DNA from: Atriophallophorus winterbourni
Lineage: Eukaryota > Platyhelminthes > Trematoda > Plagiorchiida > Microphallidae
DNA: 64,000 nt
Direction: 5' to 3'
Assembly (NCBI GenBank): GCA_013407085.1
Contig: JACCGJ010001889.1
Span: forward strand, 62,001 to 126,000
Part shown: positions 23,233 to 35,520 of the stretch, in pieces
Layout of the letters: every line of letters starts with the position of its first letter
Position numbering within the stretch: the first letter of the stretch is position 1
The notes under the pieces: generated by a model
Told to the model about the DNA's origin: nothing
Databases searched by the model: none
Seen by the model: only the letters and a program-made list of their open reading frames with translations
Made by a program: the position numbers and the translations under genes

Positions 23233-24670
23233 ACTTTAGCAAACAATTTGCCTACAACATTCAGAAGGGAGATTCCTCTGTAATTGTTGCAGTCACCTCT
23301 ATCTCCTTTATTCTTGAATAGCGTGATGATCTTTGTGTCTCGCATCTCTTGTGGTACACACTCCTCCTGCCAGCACTGAAGAAGCAAATGGTGAAGCGGT
23401 TGTAATAATGCTGCTCTACAGCATTTTATGAGCTCAGGTGGAATTCCGTCGCCACCAGGGGCCTTTCCATTCGCTTAGCGGTCGATTGCTTTATTGAGCT
23501 CATCAAGAGTAGGGGGAGTATCTAGATATTCAATAGTCGGCAACCGCTCGACATTTTCAAATACATGTGGTAAAACCGTACTGTCCCTAGAGTAGAGAGA
23601 GGAGAAGTGCTCTACCCATCTTTCCATCTGCTGAGTTTTGTCCACAATCGGGTCACCAGATGCAGACTTAATGGGAGCCGTTTTAAGTTTGTTTGGACCA
23701 ATGGCTCTCTTGATCCCATCATACATGCCGTGAAAATTTCCAGTATCCGCAGCTTTTTGGATACTAAGGCTAATTTCTGTCCAGTAGTCATTTGCACATC
23801 GCCTTGCAGTCTGTTGGACCTTATTTCTGGCTGCTCTTAAAAGTCGTAAGTTTTCATCTGTTGGCATACCTTTGAACCTCAAGAATGCTGACCGTTTCTC
23901 ATCCAACACAGCAGTCATCTCAGAAGCTTTTGCTTCGAACCAGTCGCTGGTTCGAGCTTTCTTCGGACCGAAAGTGGAAAGTGCGACTCGGCATATGCAG
24001 CTTTTTATCGATTCCCAGTTTTCTGAAGCCGATTCAGGTGGGGTTGTCTTGCTGAACTCGGATGTGAAGGATTTTGTAAATCGCGCAGCTAGATTAGGTT
24101 CGCACATGCGAGTGACGTCAATCCTTGGCTTACCAGACAATTTGCTGCGGTAAAATCTCGTGTCGGAAAGCTTCAGTTTTGCACAGACCAGTGAATGATC
24201 AGGGTCACATTCTGCGCTTTGATATGATCTTGTGGGAAGTACGCTTCCTATATTAGTGCGCCTAACAAGAATAAGATCAAGCTGGTGCCAGTGCTTAGAG
24301 CGAGGATGTTTCCAAGAGACCTTGTGCTGTGGTTTTGTTTGAAAGAAAGTGTTACTGACACAAAGACTGAACTGTGTGCATAATTCTAAAAGGCGTTGTC
24401 CATTTTCATTGGTTTTACCTACACCGAACCTCCCGAGACAGTTTTGCCAAGATTCGTAATCCGCACCAACTCTAGCATTGAAATCACCCAATACCACTAC
24501 ACAGTTTTTCTGTGGCACGTTTTTCAGGACTGTTGCGAGGTTGTGACAAAAAGCGTCTTTTTCAGCAGTCGTCGCAGAGAGCGTCGGTGCATAAACTTTT
24601 ACCAACGTAATGGTACCAGTAATGCACCTCAGATTTAAAGTCCAAATCCGTTCGCTCCCGCTGCTGATTG
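23233..24670 (-). pseudogene. RTE-like ORF2 endonuclease and RT start
   Basis: The long frame 24605-23475 (open upstream to about 24668 through ERIWTLNLRC) shows VKVYAPTLS, VVVLGDFNARVG, NTFFQTKPQHKVSWKHPRS, QLDLILV and DPDHSLVCAKL, the APE-type endonuclease set. It runs on through the linker to PPTLDELNKAIDR. A stop at 23475 precedes the RT start in another frame (CWQEECVPQEMRDTKIITLF). No catalytic YADD is visible because it falls in the gap. Confidence 0.8.
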
Positions 24671-26140
24671 GAGCGGAGTGGATTAATCACTTCGATATAC
24701 AAAAGAGGGAACCGATCCGATGTGTCTAACTACAGATCAGTCACGTTGTTATCAGTGGTCTCTAAAGTTCTCGAACGATTTGTAGCTGACGAACTTATCA
24801 AACATTTGGAACTAAATAAGCTTCTTTCCATCGCACAGCAAGGATTCAAGACAAGACACCCTGTCTCACCAATCTTCTCATAACTCTTGATAACTGGACT
24901 CGATCCGTGGGTACTTGATACCCTATCCCTGCTCGTTACTAGGATATGTCTAAAGCCTTTGACCGTGTTAACCACAGCATACTGCTACCAAAATTGGAGC
25001 AGTTCGGGGTGGGGGGGCAGATTATTGGCCTGTATACATGATTACTTGATTGGTAGAGTTATCAGGGTTAGAGTTGATGGAGCGCTATCCAGCCCAGTAG
25101 AAGTAACAAGTGGTGTACCTCAAGACTCAGTCTTGGAGTCAATACTCTTCCTCGTGTACGCAAAAGATATACCTGAAATCGTACGCAGCAAAATTATTTT
25201 ATTTGCGGATGACATCAAAGTATGGAAGAGCGTACTAACCATAGAAGATTGCCAAATTCTACAAAAAGATCTCGAAGCACTTCATACGTGGTCCTTGCGA
25301 AACTGTTTACCATTCAACATCCAAAAATGTAAAATGTTAAACGTCGGTAAATCATTCGAATTCACATACTCTCTGGGATCTCAGTAACTTTCATGTGTTA
25401 CGGAAGAGAAAGAAATAGGTGTATGAATTAGCGGTAACTTGAAGTCTTCACTACAGTGTTCTATGGTATACAAAAAGTCCTGCCAAAGCTTAGAACTGTT
25501 CAGAAGGATCTTTGGTAGTCTCGCAAATCAGATACTCCCACGGATAATTAACACCTACATCAGACTAACAATGAAGTACGCTGTTCAAGCATGGTCCCAA
25601 TGATTACTAAAGGACATGACCTTGCTGCAACGCGTACACCACCGCGCTACAAAACTGGTGACCGGACTATATAACAGGCCACAGTACGAGAGCATTGAAA
25701 CTCTGAACCTGTTTGACGTTTCGTACCGTCGTTTCAGGGACGACTTGATCCTACTGTTCAACATTCTGCATACAGTGGATCACCCACTTGAACATCTGTT
25801 TCATCGGCCAGAAGCACGTGATAGCATATCGCAGGGCTACAATGTTTTTCATTCCACACTCCAGATCAAATTGTCGGTTTATCTTTTCTGTCCGAGTTTG
25901 TTTTATATGGAACTCTCTGCCCCCACATATCAGTTGTGCATCAACCCTGAACATGTTCAAGGCTGAACTTGACAAGTATATGTTGACCAAATCAAACCTA
26001 GCACCTGAATACACATGCCGACTTTCCATATTGATAAAACATTTGTGTTGTTTTTATGCATTCCCTATACTTTTAATCTATGGTTACTGTAAATTATTTG
26101 CTTTTTGAACCAATAAAACTTTGAATTACTTTGAACTTTT
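24668..26140 (+). mobile_element. 5'-truncated CR1-like LINE
   Basis: A plus-strand RT remnant with NYRSVTLLSVVSKVLERFV, a frameshifted RT-A region ([20 protein letters not shown] near 24945-25005), SGVPQDSVLESILFLVYAKD, the catalytic FADD (ILFADDIKVW) and a C-terminal tail (HRATKLVTGLYNRPQYESIE). It ends in an A-rich 3' region with ACCAATAAAACTTTGAATTA at 26108-26127. Several frameshifts and stops mean it is dead. It abuts the minus-strand RTE copy at its 5' end. Confidence 0.8.
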
Positions 26141-26256
26141 TGAATGCTAGCGTTTTTAACAACGTAAACGATATCTAGATAAAGTCCCTTCATAGTCAAA
26201 TTGTCTACGTATTCATTATTCACTCCGATTAGTATCAAAATACCATGTAATTATAT

Positions 26257-26512
26257 TCAGAATACATCTAAATTTTTGCTTGGAGGCTCTGGCAAGGTTT
26301 GAGCTAAATTTACACAAAGGAATGGTTTATGCAGTTGATCGTTTCTCCGTAGATTCTCCGATTTCCATTTAGTTGTCTCAGCAATACAAAGCAACAGACG
26401 CTCCAGCTTGGGATTTATCCGATTGCCTTGTATACGTGAGGCCAGTTTCTCAAAATCGATTTTCTCCAACGGGCCTGGTAGCAAACGCCACATGTCATTG
26501 TCTTGCACCATT
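26257..26512 (-). CDS. Candidate terminal coding exon, family unknown
   Basis: Downstream of a pyrimidine-rich acceptor (TTTGTCGCATTTGCACACAG), 84 codons read MVQDNDMWRLLPGPLEKIDF, then RINPKLERLLLCIAET and TKWKSENLRRN, before a stop. Composition is protein-like rather than AT noise, with no transmembrane segment or LINE motif. It would need an upstream exon ending in phase 2. It could belong with the short candidate gene start at 27697, but no donor there fits its phase, so an exon in between is missing or the two are separate. I do not recognise a domain. Confidence 0.35.
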
Positions 26513-27399
26513 CTGTGTGCAAATGCGACAAAAAACAATGATTATCGAGTTCTGAGGTGAACAGCCTAACGATACTCAACATGAAAGAAACCATCTATTA
26601 GAAATACAATGGAGATATAATTGAGGCGAATAAAATTCTAAACCAAAACCTGGGTTCTCCCTAGAATTTGGACTATAGATACAAGATATGTCAATAGCAA
26701 TGTTTCCCAAAAAAGTGGTTTACACTAAGGTATACTTTTATTTACCAAGGATCCAACTTGTTCTAAAAATCTGCGCCTAAAGTGACAAATGTATTGTGGT
26801 ATGGGAGCTGTAAGCATCACAAGTAACTATTACGTTTAGTAAACAAACACATGTAAGATTAATGGTGATGGACGATGAAAAGTTTAAGTCTTAAGTAACA
26901 ATGGATTCCATGAAAAACAAAAATAAAACCAGCAACTCATCCAAAAATCATCATACTTTTTGATGTTGTATATTTCTTAAAAGATTGTATTTGATTAAGT
27001 GCCGGTGTGCTTCGACGCTGCGGTTCTGCATTTTCAAGAAATGCGCTCACCACTGGCTTGTCATTACATTCAGTTATAAAATTGGTACTCACTTTTGCTG
27101 GGAAAATTATCGCTGTGGTCTAGCATTTGGTTATAAGTACCACTAATTCGTGTAAATTAAATTATAAGTGAAACACCGCTAGCAGCCTGATTAGTAAGAG
27201 AGTTGAGATAGAGGCATTTTTAATGTAGTGATTGATGCAAATTGAATCGCCATGCTATTTGTAATTTATACTAATTACCACAAAATGATATAGCAGAATG
27301 ATTTGTTCACACTATGGAAACATCTATTTGTTGAATATTTGTATACATTGTTATATAAAGGGTAGTTTGAGGTAATTGCAATGTTTCTTGGTTAACTTA

Positions 27400-27697
27400 T
27401 AGCTAAACGATCGTATAAAGTGTTATTGGACTCAATCATTTTTAGTGTCCTGTGATCAATATTTCGGAAGTTCCTAATTTCCACATCGCCGTGGAAATAT
27501 TGTGCGCATGTAAAATTTGTTGTCGCTGTTTTGACTTGCTCGGGACCGCTATCATTCGGAAGATCTTCTTTTGCTGAATTCAACAAGCCGTGTTTCCTTT
27601 GTGTGAGATCAAATCTACGGTCACCACGATTGTTTTACTCGGTAATTTGCACCCAATACATTGCGATACGTTCCCACACGAACCTCACAAATTTCAT
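27400..27697 (-). CDS. Candidate gene start with a 42-nt intron, family unknown
   Basis: An ATG at 27697 opens MKFVRFVWERIAMYWVQITE, interrupted after two bases of the last codon by GTAAAACAA...CACACAAAG (27597-27638). This 42-nt GT-AG intron restores the frame exactly. Exon 2 continues KHGLLNSAKEDLPNDSGPEQ, then QYFHGDVEIRNFRNIDHRTL, to about 27400, where a weak donor (TATAAGTTAACC) or a stop follows. Very short 5' introns are known in schistosomes. No domain is recognised. It may be the 5' end of a gene that includes 26257-26512. Confidence 0.4.
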
Positions 27698-27949
27698 CTC
27701 TCAACCGTTAATCGATCGATACGCGCTTAGGTGTTTTCGTGGAAGCTATCAAAGCCCACATTCAACGACCAGACGACCTTGACCTTAACTGATATCGGAT
27801 GTCAGGACCTAAGAAAACTATGCGTGATTTGTATCAAATTTGCAAAAGGGGGTGTGTGAAATCGAAAGTAGTCATGTGTTATATGTGCTCTCATTGCGAT
27901 AAAATTTTAACTAGAGGCAGTAGACTTTATTCATAATGCTGAAATTCCA

Positions 27950-29262
27950 GGTGTCTGTTCTGTGTGCAGCGTCTGTAGAACAAAGCCGTTAAACGGCGCC
28001 GAGACCAATGTATCACAATTAGGAAACCTAGAAGTTCGAATCAAATACTTAGAAAACTGTTATCAAAAATTCGAGGAAACATTGAAGTCGATAGTAATTG
28101 CCCACAATAACTCACTTAAAAATGAAACCAACCTACACCCAACGCTACATGCCGTACTTCCACATGATGCTCCGCTATTTAAAGAGAATTTACGAGAGGC
28201 CGAACAGTTTAGTGATGCGAACGCTAGCTGCGACTCAGATGTTGGTCAGCTTAAAAAGTCGAAGGGGCGTCTACTGACTGTCCATCAGCAGAATTAATCT
28301 ACCTTCAAAACGAATACTGAAATAAAAACAAATTTGATGAATCTCAGTGTAATCTGCACCAATGTGCCGGTGCCATCCGTGACACTTTTCTCAAGTAGAA
28401 GAACTCACGACATTGAACAATAGCACCAGCTGTGTTCAATGATGGATATGAGCTCGATACTGCCTGATTCAATAACCCGCCTAAATCGGCACCACAATTC
28501 TCCTTATCTTGACGAAAAGCGTTTACTGAGAATAACTCTCAAACGCCAAAAATAGATGGAAGACGTTCTTCGAAACTCTTAGTTGCTTCGTACATGTTCA
28601 CATACTAAATGTAGCATACATGCTGATATTCCGTAGTGGGAGAGAAAAGGTATTTTAAACAATTGGAAAAAATCTGACCAACGCAGTGTTGTTATTCTTG
28701 GTGTTCCCGAACACACGAACACTGCTTCGGGAAGTGAAATACAGCACCACGATTACAAAAAGTGGCTCTACGTTTCCAACAGCATCGGAGATAACAAGTC
28801 AGTCGTGGTTGACAATTTTAGAATACCTCGGTCACCAAACTATAAAGGTGGCAGCCCAAAACCTCTGAAAATAACATTTTTAACGAAAGGTATGATGTAA
28901 TCAATTAGACCTAACTGGAAAGCAAATCATAGGAATCTCCCGAAGGATGTCAGAATGAGTGACCACAGACTTTCTACGCTGAAACCACCTAATCAACCAC
29001 GGATTCTACAATCAGACGAGAATCCAATGAGAAACACTGTGGCAATCCCAAAATCGACCGATGTCCGACTCTCAAAGGGTCGGACAAATAGACGAGCTTT
29101 CAGCTCCATCACTGTATACGAAAACCACAATCAATTACGTATATACAAACGCACAATACCTGGTAAACAAACTAGCTGAACTGAAGGATCTCTGTAATCA
29201 GCACTCACTCGACGTCATAGCAATAACCGAGACATGGATCTTTGCTGATGTGCCCTGGTGGG
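27950..29262 (+). mobile_element. CR1-like LINE copy 1: ORF1 remnants and start of ORF2
   Basis: The plus strand shows a Cys-containing start (SVCRTKPLNGAE), a coiled-coil stretch (NLEVRIKYLENCYQKFEETL) and an ORF1 motif VVILGVPEHT near 28700. The beginning of an ORF2 endonuclease follows (TINYVYTNAQYLVNKLAELK, VIAITETW). It stops abruptly at about 29262, where the next copy's ORF1 begins. Frames are interrupted. Confidence 0.65.
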
Positions 29263-31648
29263 AAAAGGCCCGAAAGGACCAGCAACAAGACCAAACGAAA
29301 CAGAGGGATGATCGAAATATAATCCTTTTGGGAGTTCCAGAAGCTGATGAAGCAACTGATAAAGCGGTGCAGCGCAAACACGATCAGTTACAATGGAGAT
29401 TCCTCAGTGATATACAGGGTTAGCATGATGTAGCTGTGACGGACACGTTCCGCAAATCTCCTAATTAGAAGGGCATCGGTCCTAAGCCCCTTAAAATAAC
29501 GTTCTTGCGTAATGATATGATGAACACCGTCAAAAATCGTTGGGAAAATGGCCGCAGAATAATCCGGCGAGAAATTAGACTAGGTGCATCGAAACGCCAT
29601 ATTGGAAACATAGATGCACAACTAAGTTCAATAGAAACACTACCAAGTCAATCAGTTGTTGACGTGTCAGAAACAAATTCAGCCGATACGATAGATCACT
29701 GTATTCCAACAGTACAGTTGAGTGAAACAACTATGAAATGCATCTACACCAACGCACAATGTCTCGGAAACAAAATCGGTGAACTGCATGCAGTTTTTCT
29801 GAGATGTTCACCAGACATCATCGCCGTAACGGAAACGTGGCTACAAACGCACCAAAAAAATAGTGAACTAGAATTACCAGGAATGTCACTTATTCGTCAT
29901 GACCATGAAACCAGAGGAGGAGTAGCTTTGTATTATAGCCAAAACCTTCTGTGCCGTGAGATTACGGATCCAGACATCGTGTTACTGGATACACTCTGGT
30001 GCTCAGTCAGACTAGCTAACGGCGAAGACTGTATTTTGGTAGTAGTATATCGCCCACCGTCTGCACAGGAAACCTACAATCTGGCCCTACTGGATAAAAT
30101 TCGCATGGTTACTTCCAGATTCCCTTATGGATTTTTGATTATGGGTGACTTCAATTTACCGAATCTGCAGAGCAGTACGATTTACCCAGAACACTCCCTC
30201 GAGTGCTCATTCAGTGAGTTGTTTGACGATATTACTCTTTATAACCACATTTTATTTAATACCCGATACCGCGGAAACGATTTACCCTCACTCTTAGATC
30301 TCCTTCTGGCAAGCAATGAACACGACATTGATAACAAAGCTTACGATAGTCCACTGGGACTAAGTGATCACGTCGTCATCCAGTTTGCCTATCTGTTTGA
30401 AGCTGTAAGAACAAATGATGCCCGTAAAACAGTTAGGCGGATCAACACTATGGCGTTGAGTGATGCTCTGATAAACACGATGAACTGCCCACCTGAAACC
30501 AGCAACGTACATGAGTTTTGGATATGGCTAATATCTAATCTCAAAAGTTCAATCGAAGTGAGCTCCGAATTTGTCCTCAGGAACTCAAGAAAAATAATTT
30601 GAATTTAAACTAAGAAACCGAACTCGTAAGTGGCTAACGGTACGAAACATTGCTTGGCGACATCATCGGCAAAACCCATCATCCGAGACCTGGGAAACAT
30701 TCCGTTTACTGCGGAACAAAGTAAACAAATTTGTCATTCAAGACAAGTTGTGCTTCCAAGAAGTAAAATCAAGCATGATGGAGTGAAACCCCAAAATTCT
30801 TTATCGTATGGTTAACGATCAAGCTAAGGTTAAACCTGGAGTAGCGTCCGTGAATACATCAGCTGGACCAACAACGACTGCAGCAGAAACTGCTGATGCT
30901 TTAGCCACGTTTTATTCATCTGTATTCAACCCGATAGACATGCAATAAACAGCCCAAACCCAACACTTTCAAACACGGTTGCTCTAAGTGAAATAAGTGT
31001 CACTTCGACGCGCGTCTCCTGAGGCCGACGTAATAACCCCGAAAATATTGAAGCAATTTGCGAGTTTGCTATACAAACCATTCACTTACATGTTCGAGCA
31101 AACACTGGCAAGCGGAGTGATTCCTACAGATTGGAAACGCGAAATAATTTCTCCAATTGACAAAGGTGGAAATCGCTCCAATGTTTCTAAATACCGACCC
31201 GTTACTCTGTTACCAGTGATTTCAAAATTACCTGAGCGACTCATTATTGACGATCTAATGAAACATTTGGAGAACAATCAGTTACTTTCGAGGAACCAGC
31301 ATGAATTCAGACGAAATTATTCCTGTTTGTCTAATTTACTGGTAACGCTAGATGATTGGACAAAATCGGTAGATATAGGACAACCAATACACGCGTGCTA
31401 CTTTGATATATCAAAAGCATTCGATCGTGTTGACCATTTCCTATTACTGCAGAAGCTTGAAAGGCTTCGTATCACTGGAAAGTTATTGAATTGGCTAAAT
31501 GACTACCTAACAAATCGCACTAACCAGGTACGTGTTGATGGTGCATTATCCAAACCAATCGCAGCAACTAGCGGAGTTCCCCAAGGTTCAGTCCTTGGTT
31601 CGATCCTCTTTCTGGTTTATGTCAATGAAGTACCGGAAATTGTTCGGT
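29263..31648 (+). mobile_element. CR1-like LINE copy 2: ORF1 tail, endonuclease, truncated RT
   Basis: It begins inside ORF1 (RDDRNIILLGVPEADEAT), then has a long ORF2 endonuclease frame and the RT up to RT-5. It ends abruptly at 31648 after SILFLVYVNEVPEIVR, before the FADD motif, where the endonuclease of copy 3 takes over. Both ends are therefore junctions with sister copies rather than natural 3' ends. Confidence 0.75.
29505..30602 (+). pseudogene. CR1-like endonuclease frame (copy 2)
   Basis: This 365-codon frame spans the end of ORF1 and the endonuclease. Visible motifs are CIYTNAQCLGNKIGELHAVF, AVTETWLQTH, VVYRPPSAQETY, LIMGDFNLPNLQ and SPLGLSDHVVIQF, the full APE-type set with the terminal Asp-His. 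It ends in a stop at 30602; the RT resumes in another frame from about 30997. Confidence 0.75.
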
Positions 31649-31650
31649 GA
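30997..31650 (+). pseudogene. CR1-like RT frame, truncated before FADD (copy 2)
   Basis: The frame contains YRPVTLLPVISKLPERLI, the RT-A motif CYFDISKAFDRVDHFLL and SGVPQGSVLGSILFLVYVNE. The catalytic FADD block and C-terminal region are absent because copy 3 begins at 31648. It cannot encode an active RT. Confidence 0.8.
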
Positions 31651-34530
31651 ATGGTTCCAACCTTACGTGAGCGATCGCGAGCTCTCTATTCCAAACAAGA
31701 CTGTGTTTCGGAAAGACTGCTTAATAACAGGTGGTGGAGTATATGTTTACCACCGCAAACGTCTATACAGTACGGTAGTTACAGACTCTGAACTCGATCT
31801 GGAAGACAGTATATGGTGTAAGTTGAAGCTCGAATCAGGCGACAGTTGCATCGTTGGTGTAGTGTATCGTTCACCATCATCATTGGATGCACATAACGAA
31901 AAACCCTTGTTAGCAGCGCAGTACGTCGAAAACAGCGCAATTCGCAATTTCTGATTATGGGAGACTTCAAACTGCCTCAACTATATAACCGAGTAGATCA
32001 TCCACCCTGATCACTGACTACAAATTTCGCGAATTGTTCGATTACATCCCCTAGTATAATCATGTTTTCGAATATACACGACAACGAAATTTGCAACAGA
32101 CATCTGTTCTAGACCTAGCATTAACCTCTGAAGCCACGGCCGTTGAAGTTGTTCAGTATCACCCTCCGCTGGTTCGAAGTGAACACCTCGTTCTGCTCTT
32201 TCAATACGTGTGCAATGCCAGTCGAATAGTAAAGCAAACAAAATGAAATCGAAAATTAGATTACATTGGTTTAATGGATACAATGGTGGCTTTCGATGAA
32301 CATAATACAAATTTCAATGATCCGGGCTTGTATTGCACAACCCTGACAGATTACATCATCAACACGATACATTTGAATTCAAACTATGTAGCGAACTATA
32401 ATAGCAAAACCCCACTTCAAAATTCGCAGTCGCACTAGAAAATGGTTGACAAAGCGAAATTTGGTATGGGTTATTCACAGGGTCGCCAGAAGTGATTCGA
32501 CCTGGGCAAACTTTCGCGAATTGCGGAATAAACTCACAAATCTCATCAGGGAGGACTAACAATATCACCAGCTTCATCTGGCAGTAAGAATGCATCGAAA
32601 TCCCAAACTGCTTTATCGGACTGTGAACAACACTACGAAGCTGAAACCCGGTGTTTTTCCGATCATGACAGATAACGGAATAACTGATTCCGTGCAGGAA
32701 ACCGCTAACGCTCTCGCCATTTTTATCTTCACGAGTCATCACCCCCAAGGATGCATTACAATAATCGGAATTGTCAGCACTAAATATGCCGGAGACTATA
32801 TGCGATATATGCATCAATTCTGAAATAGTGCCGCACCGCCTACGCAAAGTTGAAAATCAACAAGTCCCCGGGAGCTGACGGAATCACACCTGCAATCCTA
32901 AAGTTATGCGGCAATCAATTGTGCGAACCACTTTGTGACTTATTTAATCACTCTTTGAGGGAATGTGTTTTACCGACGGACTTGAAGAGAAGAATCATAA
33001 CACCCATCAACAAAGGTGGAACCCGTTCTGACCCAGCAAATTACCGCCGTGTTACACTCCTTCCAGTGATCTCAAATGTTTTGGAGCGAAATGTGTGCGA
33101 AAGAATTGTGAGTCATCTACAATTCCAAAACTTCTTGTCCAGAGAGCAACGTGGATTTCGGAAGTCTCGTTCTAGCTTGACTAACCTACTGGAGACAATG
33201 GAGACTGGATGCAGGCAGTGGATGATGGTAGTTGCGTGCATGCGTGTTATTTGGATATATCGAAGGTGTTTGATCGCGTGGACCTCTCAAACTCCTGAGC
33301 AAGCTGCACGATATTGGTATTAATGGGTGCCTTCTTACCTGGCTGAGAAGTTACCTTCTTGATCGCAAGGCAACTGTACGTATCGATGGTGTGATGTCTG
33401 GGGAAATCGAAGCCACTAGCGGTGTCCCACAAGGTTCGGTACTTGGTCCGGTTCTCTTTTTGGTCTACATCAACGACCTTTCGAATTTTGTCACAGCCAA
33501 AATGGTTCTCTTTGCGGATGATTTTAAACTTTGGGTGCGAATCACGTCAATCTTGGACTATTTGCGCTTACAAAGCGATTTGGATATAATGAACAGCTGG
33601 TCGGAGCGAATCAAACTTCCATTCAACTTCCCAAAGTGTAAATTTTTGCAAATAGGCAAAGATTTCACATTCTCATACAACCTTGGATCAAAACAACTGG
33701 AATGGACAACCAAAGAAAATGACCTCGGCGTATGGATTAGTGGAAGTCTTAAGAATAGCATGCAACGCGAAGCAGTGTACCAACGAGCTAGCCGCATGCT
33801 AGATATGCTTCGGCGTATTTTAGACATTCCCCGTGAGTAATTCCCCATGCACATAAATACGTATATTAATCCGGTGATGGATTATTCAGTTCAAGCTTGG
33901 GCAATATGGCTACAAAAGGACATCAAGCTGCTCGAGAGGATTTATCATAGAGCAATTAAAATGGTTGGCTGTCTCCGCAACATACTATATGAGAATCGAC
34001 TTGTGCATCTTAATTTGGATACACTGCTTCGCAGACGGGTTCGATTTGATCTAATCCTAACTTAGAAAATAATGAATTCAAAGGTGCACCATCTGAGACA
34101 TCTATTTTGCCTCCAGTCAAGCCATGTCACACGTACTCACCCACTGGCATTTGATATTCCATATTCCCACCGGAACTGCCGTCCGTTCTTCTATTTGGTG
34201 CGAGTTTAATTCTTATGGAACTCTCTACAGCCAGATGGTGTACAATAATCTAGTGAAAGGATTTTCAGGAACAAATGGGATATATTTATGCGCAGTAATT
34301 TAACCCTACATCCCGTTTATATAACATGATCTTTATCCAAGCGACTATTTTTTCCATCATACCGCGACAATACATGACATTTTTTGTAACTACCTAACTG
34401 TCGATCTTCCTAATGCCTCATTTTATTTTGTATATATATTTGTTGTCCTTATACGAATATCCTGTGGTGTTGTACAGCTACGAGCTTTTATATACCATAA
34501 ATTCTTGAATCTTGAATCTTGAATGTAATA
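31649..34530 (+). mobile_element. CR1-like LINE copy 3: endonuclease to natural 3' end
   Basis: It starts within the endonuclease (ITGGGVYVYHRKRLYSTVV, VGVVYRSPSS, then LIMGDFKLP) and runs through frameshifted linker to an RT at 32850-34065 and a UTR. It ends in a repeated tail, TTCTTGAATCTTGAATCTTG, near 34503-34522, the kind of short repeat found at CR1/L2-type 3' ends. Confidence 0.8.
32850..34065 (+). pseudogene. CR1-like RT frames (copy 3)
   Basis: Two main frames, 32850-33323 and 33391-33840, plus 33847-34065, together cover the RT. Motifs are SPGADGITPAILKLCG, NYRRVTLLPVISNVLER, a shifted RT-A (YLDISKVFDRVD), SGVPQGSVLGPVLFLVYIND, the catalytic FADD (LFADDFKLWV) and YINPVMDYSVQAWAIW. 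Frameshifts near 33240, 33330 and 33840 make it a pseudogene. Confidence 0.8.
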
Positions 34531-35224
34531 AAGTCGGTCAGCGTAAAGTAACAAGAGCATGTAAGCCAGAACTTCGACTACAGATTAATTTGCACAGATG
34601 CGTGATCGAGCGTTATTTTTTACTGCACAGCTTACACCATAGTGATTTTTGCTTGCCACCAATAAGAAGGTACACGTTGAAACGCGCTAGGGTCTCACTG
34701 TTTCTATACATTATTTATATTTATCTATGTCTGAGCCACTTAACAGTATCTCATTCCATGTACAATCTATGGCTGTACAGCTATTTTTATGGCTTTGAAT
34801 CTCATTCTTATTTAGTTATTGAAGCTCCACCATTAGAGCGATCACTTAGTTTTGTCCTAATCGATTCATATTAAATTACGTTCATGAAAACGGGTTATAA
34901 TCCTTCAAATGCTTCTAAGCCACAAGCAATTGGTTAATTACCGATATTACGTAGATGTACAAGACACGTCCAAGGCCCCGATAGTCAGAAACTTATACAT
35001 CTTAATGTTGTTCGAAACGGTAAACCGTCAAGTTCGGTAATTAGGTTTATCCTACCGGAATCGATTGTTCACAAACCCATGTGGCAGAAGATAAATAATT
35101 TAGCAGTCATTTTGAAAACTCACACAATGTACGATTATGACTTATTTGAAAGATCGATTTTAGCTCACGGCTAGACAACGTGCCATGTTTGTTGGAAGCT
35201 ATGCGGTTAAAATCAATTTTAATA

Positions 35225-35520
35225 TATTGTGGTGCTCACATCTTCATCCCTCGCACACCGTTACCGGTTTCTGGCTGTTTCCCGTCATCTGGTGAAGACA
35301 ATATGATCAGGTTCAGTGAGCCTTGAAACAGTGGTTAAGTGGTAAGCAAAGTTATACTTGCATGGAACTATTGTTTAGGATTCTTACAAAGGACAACGAT
35401 GTTCAAATACAGAAGCACAAGGTGATTTCTGGTCAAGTGTACGAGGCGCTTATAAAAGAACGAGATATTTTGTTGCTCAATGTGATTCTGTATTTGACTA
35501 TCGTGGTTCTTTGTTAGAAA
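35225..35520 (-). repeat. Unit of the ~245-bp hammerhead-like repeat family, opposite orientation
   Basis: The reverse complement of 35243-35360 matches the plus strand at 15690-15820: both contain AACAGCCAGAAACCGGTA and the CTCACTGAACC block. The CTGATGA of the first copy reads CAGATGA here, while the terminal hairpin is the perfect ACCG-GTAA-CGGT. The unit continues on the same strand into the second half seen in the first locus. It lies between LINE copies. Confidence 0.6.

Larger units (their letters stand above)
21400..24670 (-). mobile_element. RTE-like LINE with C-terminal zinc finger, split by an N gap
   Basis: On the minus strand this element holds an AP endonuclease (24670-23475), the start of the RT (TKIITLFKNKGDRGDCNNYRGISLLN near 23300), a 1000-N gap and the RT C terminus (YGSETWTTHARHERKLNAF, ILNMSWMDRVTN). 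It ends in a C2HC zinc finger near 21640. The 5' end is truncated at about 24670, where a plus-strand CR1-like copy begins. The 3' UTR runs to about 21400. The same family supplies relics at about 8, 45.4, 54.5 and 56.8 kb. Confidence 0.85.

Noticed and set aside
21989..23387. Several frames of 350-416 codons on both strands.
   Set aside because: They consist almost entirely of X from the 1000-N gap and are not real coding sequence.
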